From the NCBI GenBank assembly GCA_023474015.1, contig JAMCYN010000020.1, positions 1-64,000 on the forward strand: a stretch of DNA of 64,000 bases, read 5' to 3'. A program made the translations under genes and the position numbers. Positions 25,245 to 34,361 of this stretch are shown piece after piece. The first letter of the stretch is position 1. Each line of letters starts with the position of its first letter. The notes beneath the pieces are model-generated. The model searched no databases and was not told the origin of the DNA. It worked only from the letters and a program-made list of their open reading frames with translations. The stretch comes from Armatimonadota bacterium (GTDB lineage Bacteria; Armatimonadota; UBA5829).

Positions 25245-27113
25245 CTATTTCTCCAGGTAGTATCTCACGTTTGTGACCACTATGTCCCGCCGGAACATGA
25301 GCATGATCTTAATGAAAAATCCCGACTGGGTATGCAGGAGCTTATGCCACCATTTCCTTGGCACGAACTCCGGCAGCACCACCGTCACGATGTGGTTCGG
25401 CCGCTCCTTCTTCGCCTCTTCCAGATATTTCAAGACCGGCTGCAAGATCGATCTGTAGGGCGATTCGAGAATCACTAACGGCACCCCCAACCCAAACTGT
25501 TCCCAGCGGTCGCGTATCAGCGCCGTCTCCACCGGGTCGATCTCGATAAACAGCGCGCGGTAGTCGTGCGACAGAGTGCGCGCGTACTCCAATGCGGGGA
25601 GTATCCCCTTGTGGACTCCCGATGTTAGCACGATGGCGGTCGATCTGACGGGCGGCGGCTCGACAAAATTCTCCGGGGTGAGCCTGAGCTGGTCGCCGAG
25701 TTCGATGTAGTGTTGATGAATCTTATAGAATATCCAAACCATGGCCGGAATCACCAGGATGACTATAAAGGCTCCGTGGACGAATTTGGTGATCGCAATA
25801 ACCAGCGCCACGATGCCGGTCACCGTGCCGCCGAAGTAGCTGATGGCCGAGTGGAGCCTCCATCCGGGGTGTTTGAGCCTCCTCTGCCTCACGCCCATAC
25901 CGATCTGCGAAAGTGTAAACGATATGAACACGCCCACTGCGTAGAGCGGGATCAGCCGCGTCGTATCGCCCTTGAATATAGCAATGAGCAACGCGGCAAC
26001 GAGGCTCAACAAGACGATGCCGTTCGAGAAGACGAGTTTGTCGCCCACGCTGGCCAATTGCCTGGGCGCAAAGCGGTCACGCGCCAGAATCGAGCTGAGC
26101 CTGGGGAAGTCCTGAAACGCGGTATTGGCGGCCAGGATCAGGATGGCGGCGGTGGCCACCTGTATGATGTAGTAGAACGAGAATGTCCCTCTGCCGAATA
26201 TGGCGGCGGCGATGGACGATATCAGCGTTTCATTCTCGGACGGGTATGCGTGGTAGAAGTACGCCAGCATGGATATCCCGCAAACCAGTGTTGCAAGGAT
26301 TATGGCCATATATGTGAGTGTTGCCGCAGCGTTCTTCGATTCGGGCGGCTTGAAAGCCGGGATTCCGTTCGCGATGGCCTCGATCCCGGTCAGAGCGGCA
26401 CACCCGCTTGAAAAGCCTCTCAATATCAAGAGCAGCCCCAGCGACTGCAAGCCATTCCAGTGTAACCCCTTTGCCTCATAAACCTCCTTTGCATAACCCA
26501 GAGGATGGGAGACGACCGGTTCCACCGTGCCCGTGATGACTTTGTACATGCCAACGATTATCAGCACCGCAAGGCTGATGATAAACGCATACGTTGGCGG
26601 CGCGAACAGCGCGCCAGACTCGCGCAGTCCCCTCAGGTTCAGGAACGCCACCAGGAATACGGCCCCTATTCCCATCAGTTCAGTATATGGGGCCCAGGCC
26701 TGGTGCATCGATACGATGGCCGCGACCCCCGCGGCAATACTCACCGAGACCGTCAGCACGTAGTCCGTCAAGAGAGACGCAGCCGCCACGAGTCCCGGAA
26801 GAATGCCGAGGTTCTCCTTGGCAACAGTATAGCTGCCTCCACCCTGCGGATACGCAAAAATGGTCTGTCTGTAGGAGGTCGCTACTATGGATATGAGAAC
26901 CACAATAGCGGCGGTGACCCACAACGAAGTATACCAGGCAACGGCGCCGGCCACCATAAGCACGAACAAGATTTCCTCGGTCGCATACGCCACTGACGAC
27001 ACTGCGTCGGACGCGAAAACCGGCAGCCCTAATATCTTCGGCAGCCGCTCGTGCAGTTGACGCGACGAATGTAACGGCGCCCCGATCAGCAAACGCCGGA
27101 GAAATGCGAACAA
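25245..27113 (-). CDS. kimA: KimA-type potassium/proton symporter (APC superfamily)
   Basis: 622 aa, close to B. subtilis KimA (formerly YdaO, 607 aa). About 12 transmembrane helices (residues 25-460) and a cytosolic C-terminal domain (about 485-622). Family segments include FASDAVSSVAYATEEIL, YPQGGGSYTVAKENLG, RGFSSGCAALTGIEAIANGI and LYAVGVFISFTLSQ. KimA imports K+ and in Firmicutes is controlled by c-di-AMP. TTG start with AAGGAGG 9 nt upstream. It is followed by the STAS-USP gene. An IS lies about 130 bp upstream and may have removed older regulatory sequence. Confidence 0.88.
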   Translation of the reverse strand: MFAFLRRLLIGAPLHSSRQLHERLPKILGLPVFASDAVSSVAYATEEILFVLMVAGAVAWYTSLWVTAAIVVLISIVATSYRQTIFAYPQGGGSYTVAKENLGILPGLVAAASLLTDYVLTVSVSIAAGVAAIVSMHQAWAPYTELMGIGAVFLVAFLNLRGLRESGALFAPPTYAFIISLAVLIIVGMYKVITGTVEPVVSHPLGYAKEVYEAKGLHWNGLQSLGLLLILRGFSSGCAALTGIEAIANGIPAFKPPESKNAAATLTYMAIILATLVCGISMLAYFYHAYPSENETLISSIAAAIFGRGTFSFYYIIQVATAAILILAANTAFQDFPRLSSILARDRFAPRQLASVGDKLVFSNGIVLLSLVAALLIAIFKGDTTRLIPLYAVGVFISFTLSQIGMGVRQRRLKHPGWRLHSAISYFGGTVTGIVALVIAITKFVHGAFIVILVIPAMVWIFYKIHQHYIELGDQLRLTPENFVEPPPVRSTAIVLTSGVHKGILPALEYARTLSHDYRALFIEIDPVETALIRDRWEQFGLGVPLVILESPYRSILQPVLKYLEEAKKERPNHIVTVVLPEFVPRKWWHKLLHTQSGFFIKIMLMFRRDIVVTNVRYYLEK

Positions 27114-27137
27114 CTTTCTCTTCCTCCTTCGAGGCCC

Positions 27138-27168
27138 AAAAAGAAAACACCAGGAGCGGTTCCTGGTG
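27138..27168 (-). terminator. Leader hairpin with U-tract upstream of kimA
   Basis: On the minus strand an 8-bp perfect stem (CACCAGGA / TCCTGGTG) with loop ACCGC is followed at once by TTTTCTTTTT. It lies between the kimA promoter and its ribosome site, so it has the form of an intrinsic terminator in a short leader. No riboswitch aptamer fits in the ~10 nt before it. It may be an attenuator remnant. Confidence 0.65.
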
Positions 27169-27179
27169 AGAGCCTACAT

Positions 27180-27208
27180 AGTTTAGCACCCCGCGCTCAA
27201 ATTGTCAC
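27180..27208 (-). promoter_or_regulatory. Promoter of kimA
   Basis: GTGACA (27203-27208), 17-nt spacer, TAAACT (27180-27185) preceded by TGC (extended -10) on the minus strand. It lies between the IS end and the leader hairpin. Confidence 0.5.
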
Positions 27209-27241
27209 GCGGGCTTCGCTTGTCATGCTGAACTTATTTCA

Positions 27242-28661
27242 CTACCGTCCCACAGGCTGATGTGGAGTTGAAAAGAATAATGGGTTCATCGTATCCTTGA
27301 TTTCGACCAAGAAGTCAAAGGATGTGAACAATGAACCCATCGAAGCACAGTTTAACAGTAATGGCCCAGGTTTTCAAATTGATTCCTCGGAATCTGATTC
27401 CGAAGTTGGCAAAGGAGTATGGTGTCTCAAAGAAGTCTCGTAGTTTCACGCCAACCAGTCACGTTCTTGCGTTGATGTTTGGTCAACTCTCTCATGCGAT
27501 CAGCTTAAATGACATATGTGATTGCCTACGCAACCATAGTGGTGCTTTAAGCAGTATGCGTGAAGCAGTAGCGCCTAGTAGAAATACTTTGTCTAATGCA
27601 AACCGTGTAAGAAATGCTGACATGGCGGAGGCCCTGTTTTGGAGCGTTTTAGCTGAATTGAAGAGAATATGTCCGAGCTTCGCTGCACAGGGACGCCAGT
27701 ATTGTGGGATTCCCCGCCGCTTCAAGCGCGTGATAAACGTGGTGGACTCCAGCACAATTAAGTTAATGGCAAACTGCCTTGATTGGGCAAAGCACCGCCG
27801 CCGCAAGGCAGCCGCGAAGATGCATTTGCGCTTGGACTTGCATTCTTTCTTGCCTGCATATGTGCTGGTCAAATCAGCAAGTACCAACGATTTGGCGCAA
27901 TCTTACGAGGTTTGCGCCGATGTAAGAGCAGGTGAAATCGTGGTCTTTGACAAGGCCTATGTGGGTTACGAGCATCTTTACAGCCTGACTGATCGCGGTG
28001 TTTTCTGGGTGACTCGTGTTAAAGAGAATACTAAGTATGAAGTTGTGGGACAGCATAGCGAGCCACGGGGGGAAATTATACGTGATGTCTATATCAAGCT
28101 CACTGACCGTAAGTCTTCGCGAAAATACCCCGTGGCTTTGAGGATGGTGGAGGCAACAGTTGAGGTAGATGGAAAGCCCAAACAGATGGCTTTCCTGACG
28201 AACAACATGCAATGGGCGCCAAGTTCCATTTGTGACCTTTATAGATCACGCTGGGGTATTGAGGTCTTCTTTAAAGAGATAAAGCAGACCCTGCAGATAG
28301 CGGATTTTATGGGATATAACGAGAATGCCGTGCGCTGGCAGATATGGATTGCCTTGCTCGTGTATGTATTGCTTCGCTTTGTTGCTTGGCAAGGCAGATG
28401 GAAGCACACATTCACGCGTCTGTTCACCATTCTTCGCGGCGTGCTCTGGAGCTGTGTAGACTTGTTCAGCGTCCTTGATTGCTGTGGGACAGCACATGGT
28501 GCGATGAGAATCCGCGCAGCGCCTGAGCAATGTTACCTGCCCGGATTCTCGTCGAGTTGAAGTTAACGAGAAAAACCGAAAATGGGGTTCTTGGAAATCA
28601 CTCAATCCTGAGCGTAAAACCAGAACAAAACAGGCCATTTTCGGAAGTTATGGGATGGTAA
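27242..28661 (+). mobile_element. IS4-family insertion sequence (1420 bp)
   Basis: Imperfect terminal inverted repeats: left CTACCGTCCCACA, right end (complement) TTACCATCCCATA, 10 of 13 matching. Both ends are flanked by the 13-bp direct repeat TGAACTTATTTCA (27229-27241 and 28662-28674), within the 10-13 bp target duplications known for some IS4 groups. One intact transposase. The insertion split a dispersed TGTCATGCTGA-type repeat. Base composition is less GC-rich than the surroundings, consistent with recent arrival. Confidence 0.92.
27331..28560 (+). CDS. IS4-family transposase
   Basis: 409 aa. An N-terminal domain of the DUF4372 kind (LMFGQLSHAISLNDICD) precedes the DDE domain. Catalytic residues: first Asp in INVVDSST, second in VVFDKAY, and Glu in YRSRWGIEVFFKEIK, which fits the Y-(2)-R-(3)-E-(6)-K signature of IS4 transposases. 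The frame is intact so the element may be active. GTGAACAATG start region without a strong ribosome site, as is common in transposases. Confidence 0.94.
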   Translation: MNPSKHSLTVMAQVFKLIPRNLIPKLAKEYGVSKKSRSFTPTSHVLALMFGQLSHAISLNDICDCLRNHSGALSSMREAVAPSRNTLSNANRVRNADMAEALFWSVLAELKRICPSFAAQGRQYCGIPRRFKRVINVVDSSTIKLMANCLDWAKHRRRKAAAKMHLRLDLHSFLPAYVLVKSASTNDLAQSYEVCADVRAGEIVVFDKAYVGYEHLYSLTDRGVFWVTRVKENTKYEVVGQHSEPRGEIIRDVYIKLTDRKSSRKYPVALRMVEATVEVDGKPKQMAFLTNNMQWAPSSICDLYRSRWGIEVFFKEIKQTLQIADFMGYNENAVRWQIWIALLVYVLLRFVAWQGRWKHTFTRLFTILRGVLWSCVDLFSVLDCCGTAHGAMRIRAAPEQCYLPGFSSS

Positions 28662-28725
28662 TGAACTTATTTCAGCATCTCCTTCTTCGAAGAAATCAGA
28701 CCCTGAATCAAGTTCAGGGTGACAA
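28662..28725. repeat. Right half of the repeat split by the IS, ending in arrestin-like gene
   Basis: The right target copy TGAACTTATTTCA is followed by GCATCTCCTTCTTCGAAGAA and CCTGAA...TTCAGG words of the TGTCATCCTGAG repeat class. The stop codon of the arrestin-like gene (28714-28716) lies in it. Confidence 0.6.
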
Positions 28726-29670
28726 TGAATAGACCATCACCGGCATCTTAAACTCCATTGAGGGCGTCGTGCTCAGGTGGAGCTTCAGGAACCAGACGAC
28801 CGACACCGCCGCGCTCTCGACGGTCGGCGAGGCATTGCGGGGCACAATAAGCTCGAGGCTCACGTCCATAAGGGCGGCATTCGGATCCTCGGGCTTGACG
28901 ATGCGGAAATCGACGCAGCGCCCCTCAAGTTCCTTGCGCGTTCCGGCCCGGACCTCCTCGTTCACTTCCAAAGAAACCATTATGCGCTCGATAGGAACCT
29001 GACCGGGGTTGGTGATCGTAAACCGAAGGCTCAGGGGCTTGCCGAGTTCGGCTCCGCCGGAAGGGATATCCATGGCGACATTCACGTCCTCCGCGGACGA
29101 AACCTCGCCCGATTCAGAGCTGAGCGAAACCGGAACGGCGCTCGGGGCCCTCCGGACCAGGCCGACCGACGCCTCCGTCGCGACCTGCACGCTTCGCCCC
29201 ATCGGAAATTGCACGCGGGCGGCCACGATGTAGTCTATCGTCCCCGCCTTGCCCTTGAAGCTCGGAGGCAGCGAGGCCGGCAGAGGTATGGAGAATGGAT
29301 AGGTATGTTCCCCGGTGCTCAGCGCGCGGCAGCGATCCCTACCCAGGAACGCGTTCCAATATTGAGAAATCCGCTCGGAAGTGAACCTTGGCTGCTCCCT
29401 GCCCGAAAGCAGTACCTCGCGCTGGAAGAACCAAGTCGGCCTGTGAATGGCTCCCCTCAGTAACGGCCCCGAGGCGACCTCGCGCCCCGCCACCGAAACC
29501 ACCAGCGCCCGAATGTTGGTGGGCCGGGACAGCCGGAACACGACGATCCCGCTCAACTGCCGCCCCGCCGTGAATACTGATCGGCTCAAGTGCAGTTCTA
29601 GCGACGGCATAGTGTCGCTGGGATTCGCCCGCGCCATCGGTAGATCGCTACGATTATTCTCTGCCACCAT
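28714..29670 (-). CDS. Arrestin-like beta-sandwich protein
   Basis: 318 aa, no signal peptide or membrane segment. The first half (LELHLSRSVFTAGRQLSGIV, FRLSRPTNIRALVVSVAGRE, YPFSIPLPASLPPSFKGKAG with IDYIVAARV) resembles the arrestin N domain, and the second half (LGKPLSLRFTITNPGQVPIE, LEVNEEVRAGTRKEL) the arrestin C domain. Bacterial relatives include Spo0M-like proteins; the role here is unknown. ATG 29670 is used; the GTG codon just before it is equally possible (AGAGG upstream). The last codons (SLSP) and stop are in a dispersed repeat. A nucleotidyltransferase gene precedes it by 30 nt. Confidence 0.72.
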   Translation of the reverse strand: MVAENNRSDLPMARANPSDTMPSLELHLSRSVFTAGRQLSGIVVFRLSRPTNIRALVVSVAGREVASGPLLRGAIHRPTWFFQREVLLSGREQPRFTSERISQYWNAFLGRDRCRALSTGEHTYPFSIPLPASLPPSFKGKAGTIDYIVAARVQFPMGRSVQVATEASVGLVRRAPSAVPVSLSSESGEVSSAEDVNVAMDIPSGGAELGKPLSLRFTITNPGQVPIERIMVSLEVNEEVRAGTRKELEGRCVDFRIVKPEDPNAALMDVSLELIVPRNASPTVESAAVSVVWFLKLHLSTTPSMEFKMPVMVYSLSP

Positions 29671-29700
29671 CACATCTCATCCTCTGTTGTGCGGGGCGCT

Positions 29701-30444
29701 CTACACATTCAATTCCGCCTCGATTAGCGTTATATCCTCGGGCGAATCGATGGACAATATCAGTTCAGGGTAGTGGCTGACGAACACCCGGCAGTTCACC
29801 CCCAACGCCGTTGACAGGCTCTCCTCGAAATCCCCCACCGAAAGGGTGGAAAGCATCAGCTTAAACGCCAGCGCCGGGCCCAGCAGGCCGACCAGGGAGG
29901 CCGGGTCCCTGCGCGCGTTCAGGAGAGTAGCCAGCAGGCGATCCCGCGACAGCGCCACCTCGGGCCGAAACAGCAGTATGCTCGAGCCCGTAAAGTGCCC
30001 TTCTCTCGCGCCTACATAGTGCGCCTTCCTGCCGGGGAAGAAGTCTTCCACGTCGTTCCTCTCGACCACGGGGTAGACCACGTCGCAGTCCGGCGCACAC
30101 GCAAGGAAATCCCCAATCGCCTCCGGAGAGGCCAGTGGCATGTCGCCGCTTATGACCAGACAGCGCCCGGCTCCGTTGGCCGCGCGGGCGCCCGCGAGAA
30201 TGCCGCTCGTCTCATCACCATTGGCTTCAACGTAAGTATCGGCGTCCGGCGCCAGCTCGTAGGTCGCCTTGTCGCAGACGAGCGTCACGCTGGAGATCAG
30301 ATCGCATGCCCGCAGATTGTCGATCACATAGGATATCGCGGGCCGGCCATTGATCGGAATTCGAGCCTTGGAGCCGCCCGGCGAGATCGCGGCCATATCC
30401 CCGTCACGGGCGGGAACTATAACTATCGCGTTCGTTGGTATCAC
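29701..30444 (-). CDS. MobA-like NTP transferase (GT-A fold)
   Basis: 247 aa. It begins AIVIVPARDGDM, then a GGSKARIPINGRPAISYVID block, and has VISGDMPLASPEAI, the metal-binding Asp of this fold. This matches the NTP_transf_3 (MobA / IspD / GlmU-type) superfamily, which transfers NMP to a sugar, alcohol or cofactor. The substrate cannot be told. GTG start with AAGGGGAATTAG upstream. It is the first gene of a two-gene unit with the arrestin-like gene. Confidence 0.78.
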   Translation of the reverse strand: MIPTNAIVIVPARDGDMAAISPGGSKARIPINGRPAISYVIDNLRACDLISSVTLVCDKATYELAPDADTYVEANGDETSGILAGARAANGAGRCLVISGDMPLASPEAIGDFLACAPDCDVVYPVVERNDVEDFFPGRKAHYVGAREGHFTGSSILLFRPEVALSRDRLLATLLNARRDPASLVGLLGPALAFKLMLSTLSVGDFEESLSTALGVNCRVFVSHYPELILSIDSPEDITLIEAELNV

Positions 30445-30624
30445 CTAATTCCCCTTACGGACTCATGCTATCAGCGATGCCTCGGAGAGTCAAACACCCA
30501 AAGATGGAACAATCCCATTGGAACGCTGGAGCGTAATGTTGAGATTGCAGGGTTATAGTCCGAAGGATGCGGGTAATATAGTGTCCGTCAGCTAGCAACG
30601 GTCGCCCCACGTAACTGATCATTG

Positions 30625-30633
30625 TGATATAAT
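30625..30633 (+). promoter_or_regulatory. Extended -10 promoter of the multi-GAF kinase gene
   Basis: TGATATAAT: a perfect -10 with TG one base upstream. No clear -35. It predicts a ~28-nt leader. The 220-nt divergent gap 30445-30667 has nothing else recognisable. Confidence 0.55.
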
Positions 30634-30667
30634 ATCCATGATTTCGTGCTGAGGTTAATCTTAGGCC

Positions 30668-33600
30668 ATGCCACTTTCGCCCTCAGGTGTCTCTGCCCTG
30701 CGCAAGATTGCAGAGATGGCCGGCTCGCACGAGCCTGCTTCGGACAGGCTGGAGCAAATACTCGGCGTCGCCAGGGAAGCCCTGGGGATACCGGCGCTGT
30801 CTGTCGTCGCCCTCCGGTCAGCGTCCGATGATGCGGCGATGTGGCACTCGACCGCTCACGGCTACACCCTCGACCCCGTACTCGTCAAACAGGAAGCCCT
30901 CAAGGCCAACGGCAAGCTGAAGCATGGTAAGGACGTCTACGTACGGCCCCTCTCGCCGGTGGATGGGTATCAGCCGGCGATGGTTGCCCTCGGAAATATC
31001 GATACCGACGAGCACGCCGCGCTGCTCCAAATCGTCGCCAGCTTCGTCTCCGTGTTGATCGAGAACGAAGAGTTGGCCGAGCTGCTGGACCGGTCGAAGG
31101 ATTCCGCCCATCAACGGATCGAGGAGATCGCGGCCATCTACGAGGTCGGCCAGGCGATGGACGGCTCGGACATCCACCGTGTGCTCGACATAATCGTCCG
31201 GAAGGCCGCTGCCGTGATGGACGCCCAGACCTGCTCACTTATGCTCCGGGACGAGCGCGACGGCGCTCTCGTGATAGAAACAAGCTGTGGACTGAGCGAT
31301 GAGATAGTGAAGGACACCAGGATAGGTTTCGGAGAGGGAATCGCGGGACAGGTCGCGGAATCCGGCGAGCCGATGCTAATAGTGGAGGTCGATCAGCACC
31401 CAAAGCTGAAGCAGCGCGTCAAGGGCAGGCCCGGCATCAGCGGGTCGATATGCGTGCCGCTCAAGGACGAAGAGGGCGCCGTGCGCGGCGTGCTGAGCAT
31501 AAGGCGACATGTCCCCAAGCCGCCATTCAATGAGTCGGACCTGCGGCTATTCAGCGTCTTTGCGATTCATGCGGCGCTGGCGATCTCCAACGCGCAGCTA
31601 TACTCGCGCCTCCACCAGAAGCTGGCGGAGATGTCGCGTATCTCACACGTGCTCCGAGCAATCAACTCCACCCTCGACCTCGAGCACGTTCTGAGCCAGA
31701 TAGTTGAGAGCATCACCGAAGGAGTCGGCTTTGACCGATGCTGCGTCTACCTGCTGGATTCGCGGACGAACGAGTTTGTGGCGGGAGCGCGCAAGGGTTA
31801 CCAAAAGAACGACCGAGTCGCCGATCGCATCAAGCCCGGCGAGGGGGTGATCGGCCTCGCCGCCCGAGAACAGATACCGATTTTCTCTAAAGGCTCGCCC
31901 ATCGATTCGGATAACGCGCCGTGCGCCGGGGAGTTCCTGGCCGCGCCGATTGTGGTGCGCGACTCGACCATCGGCGTGCTGGTGGTCGACAACTGCAAGA
32001 AGAATCGCCCAATCGAGCCGGAACACGTGGAACTGCTGGCGACCTTCGTAAGCCAGGCCGGAATAGCCGTGGAGAACGCGCGGCTGTATGAGGCTATGGA
32101 AGAGAAATACTCCGAGCTCAACGTGCTGTATGAGCACAGCCGGAGTATCAGCGCCGCCTACGGTCTGGATAACACCGCCGAGATGCTCGTGCGAACGGCC
32201 TCCAAGGCGGTGCGCTGCGACGGCGCGGGCCTGCTGCTGTTGGACACAAAGCGCGACCATCTCAGGCTTCAGGCATCATCCGGAGCGATGGCGAAGCATA
32301 CGCAAGAAGTCGAGCGGGTCGTAGGCGAAGGCAGCGCGGTGGACTTCGTCAGACGCCTCCGGACCCCCGCCCTGATCTCCGTGGACAGCCAAGATCGGAG
32401 AAACGGCGCAAACGCCGACCTCCTCAACGCGTTGGCCCCGGGCAAGGCAAACCTGATGCTGGCCCCGCTTGTGACCGAGGACACGACCGTAGGCGTGCTG
32501 GCGATACATCGCGGCAAGGGGGAGGAGTTCCAGGCGGAGGAGTTCAAGCTGCTCTCTATCGTGGCGGCCCATGCGGCCACGGTCCTCAAGAACGCGATGA
32601 GCTACGAGCAGAAGATGCGCCAACGCGTATTGGAGCTCACGGCGCTTTACGACTTTTCCAAGAAGATAAGCTCGGCGGCGAACCTGGAAGAAGCGCTGGA
32701 CTCGATACTTTCCATAGTCGCGGACCTGGCCGACCACGATGAGTCGTTCATCTATGCAATCGACCAGGACAGGGGCGTAGCGGCGGTCAAGGCCGCAAGG
32801 TTCAGAGGCAGCCCCGAGACGATCCCACCGGAGGAGCCGCTCGACGGCGGCAGTGTGGTCAGTTGGGCGATAAAGGAGCGCAAGGCGCTGGTTTCGCCAG
32901 ACATCAGCCTCGATTCGAGGTTCAGCAAGTCCGGCATGGGACGCCCAAACGTGCGGTCGCTGATGTCGATCCCGCTGATGGTGCAGGACGAGGTCGTCGG
33001 CGTCCTGAGCGTCCACAGCCAAAGCCCGAATCAGTATTCCGAGGATGACGTAAGAGTCCTCTCGATCATAGCCAGTCAGGGCGCGGCGATCTATAAGGAA
33101 CTTGAAGCCCTTACCGCGCTCACCAGCTACACCGACAATATCCTGAGCAGTATCGCGGCCGGGGTCGCCACCTTGGACTCCGACGGCGTGCTCCTCACCT
33201 GGAACCGGGCCGCGGAGTCGATTGTGGGCGTTAAGGCGTCGAAGATCGTCGGAATGGACTACCAGCAGGTCCTCGCGGGCCTCACGCTGGCCGAAGCTGA
33301 TAAAGAAAACGTCAAGTGGGCGATTGAGAGCGTATTCGACACCGGACAGACTTATCAGGGCTACAAGCTCTGTTTCCACCCCAGAAATCGCGACGATGTC
33401 TACATCAACATGAGTGTCTCCCAGCTCTTGAGCAGTTCCGGCGAGCAGCTTGGGCTGGTCGTGATATTCGAGGACATCACTCGAGAGATCAAGATGGAAG
33501 ACGACTTCCGCCGGATGGGCGAGCTTGCGGCCGTGGGACAGCTTGCGGCGAGCATCGCGCACGAACTCCGAAACCCATTAAGCTCGATCAAGGGCGCGGC

Positions 33601-34264
33601 CCAGTTCCTGATGAAAGAGAACGAGAGCGACGCCTCGATAGTCGAGTTCCTGGGGATCATTGTCGAGGAGGTCAACGGCCTCAACAGGCTCACCACCGAG
33701 TTCCTCGACTTCGCGCGCCCGATGCAGCTCGAACTCAAGCCGATGAGTGTCAACAGAGTGGCCGAGCGGACGCTGCAACTCATGAGCGTGCATATCACCG
33801 ACAACAACGTCGTGGTCCGCGAAGACCTCAGTGCCTCGATTCCCGAGATTCAGGGCGATGAGAGCCAGCTTGAGCAGGTCCTGAAGAACATGATCATAAA
33901 CTCCTTGCAGGCGATGCCGGAGGGCGGCGTGCTGACGGTTGAGACCGGCCCTACCCCAGCCGGCGGCGCGTATATGTCGGTCAGCGACACCGGCCTGGGC
34001 ATATCCCCGGACAAGCTGGACAGGATATTCCAACCGTTCTTCACCACCAAGACCAAGGGCACGGGCCTGGGCTTGAGTGTAGTGCATAAAATCGTCGAGA
34101 ACCACGGTGGCAAGATTGAGGTATCGAGCAAGATGGGCGAAGGCTCGACATTCAAGGTGGTCCTGCCCCGAACCGGCATCCACACGCCCATCATCTCCAC
34201 CGAACTCAACCCCACTATGGAACGACGAGTGTCGGGAGAACTGAGAGGCGGAGAAGTGGAATAG
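30668..34264 (+). CDS. Cytosolic multi-GAF, PAS sensor histidine kinase
   Basis: 1198 aa without membrane helices. About five GAF domains in series (roughly 20-140 degenerate, 160-315, 325-490, 495-650, 660-815), each joined by helical linkers; then a PAS domain (about 820-940), HisKA with phosphoacceptor His in SIAHELRNPLSSIKGAAQFL (about 965) and HATPase_c (NMIINSLQAMPEGG, DTGLGISPDKLDRIF, GTGLGLSVVHKIV). This NtrB-like layout pairs with the NtrC-like regulator 112 nt downstream. GAF domains could bind cyclic nucleotides, haem or other small molecules; no ligand motif is diagnostic. ATG 30668 lacks a well-spaced ribosome site, and ATG 30716 is an alternative. Confidence 0.9.
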   Translation: MPLSPSGVSALRKIAEMAGSHEPASDRLEQILGVAREALGIPALSVVALRSASDDAAMWHSTAHGYTLDPVLVKQEALKANGKLKHGKDVYVRPLSPVDGYQPAMVALGNIDTDEHAALLQIVASFVSVLIENEELAELLDRSKDSAHQRIEEIAAIYEVGQAMDGSDIHRVLDIIVRKAAAVMDAQTCSLMLRDERDGALVIETSCGLSDEIVKDTRIGFGEGIAGQVAESGEPMLIVEVDQHPKLKQRVKGRPGISGSICVPLKDEEGAVRGVLSIRRHVPKPPFNESDLRLFSVFAIHAALAISNAQLYSRLHQKLAEMSRISHVLRAINSTLDLEHVLSQIVESITEGVGFDRCCVYLLDSRTNEFVAGARKGYQKNDRVADRIKPGEGVIGLAAREQIPIFSKGSPIDSDNAPCAGEFLAAPIVVRDSTIGVLVVDNCKKNRPIEPEHVELLATFVSQAGIAVENARLYEAMEEKYSELNVLYEHSRSISAAYGLDNTAEMLVRTASKAVRCDGAGLLLLDTKRDHLRLQASSGAMAKHTQEVERVVGEGSAVDFVRRLRTPALISVDSQDRRNGANADLLNALAPGKANLMLAPLVTEDTTVGVLAIHRGKGEEFQAEEFKLLSIVAAHAATVLKNAMSYEQKMRQRVLELTALYDFSKKISSAANLEEALDSILSIVADLADHDESFIYAIDQDRGVAAVKAARFRGSPETIPPEEPLDGGSVVSWAIKERKALVSPDISLDSRFSKSGMGRPNVRSLMSIPLMVQDEVVGVLSVHSQSPNQYSEDDVRVLSIIASQGAAIYKELEALTALTSYTDNILSSIAAGVATLDSDGVLLTWNRAAESIVGVKASKIVGMDYQQVLAGLTLAEADKENVKWAIESVFDTGQTYQGYKLCFHPRNRDDVYINMSVSQLLSSSGEQLGLVVIFEDITREIKMEDDFRRMGELAAVGQLAASIAHELRNPLSSIKGAAQFLMKENESDASIVEFLGIIVEEVNGLNRLTTEFLDFARPMQLELKPMSVNRVAERTLQLMSVHITDNNVVVREDLSASIPEIQGDESQLEQVLKNMIINSLQAMPEGGVLTVETGPTPAGGAYMSVSDTGLGISPDKLDRIFQPFFTTKTKGTGLGLSVVHKIVENHGGKIEVSSKMGEGSTFKVVLPRTGIHTPIISTELNPTMERRVSGELRGGEVE

Positions 34265-34267
34265 GCA

Positions 34268-34333
34268 AACAGTGGCTCGGCCGAAGTCTCGCCCTCCCTT
34301 CTGTTCCCTGTTCCCTATTCCCTGTTCCCTAAT
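34268..34333. repeat. CAGTGGCTCGGC...TTCCCTGTTCCCT repeat between kinase and regulator
   Basis: Shares CAGTGGCTCGGC, then CTCGCCCTCCC and the TTCCCT heptamers with 44307-44398; the latter copy has an extra ~30 nt in the middle. Confidence 0.75.
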
Positions 34334-34361
34334 CCGCCATTTCCTCACACAAGCCCAAGTA

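Noticed and set aside
27114..27241. c-di-AMP riboswitch upstream of kimA
   Set aside because: Only about 10 nt separate the predicted start site from the terminator hairpin, too short for an aptamer.
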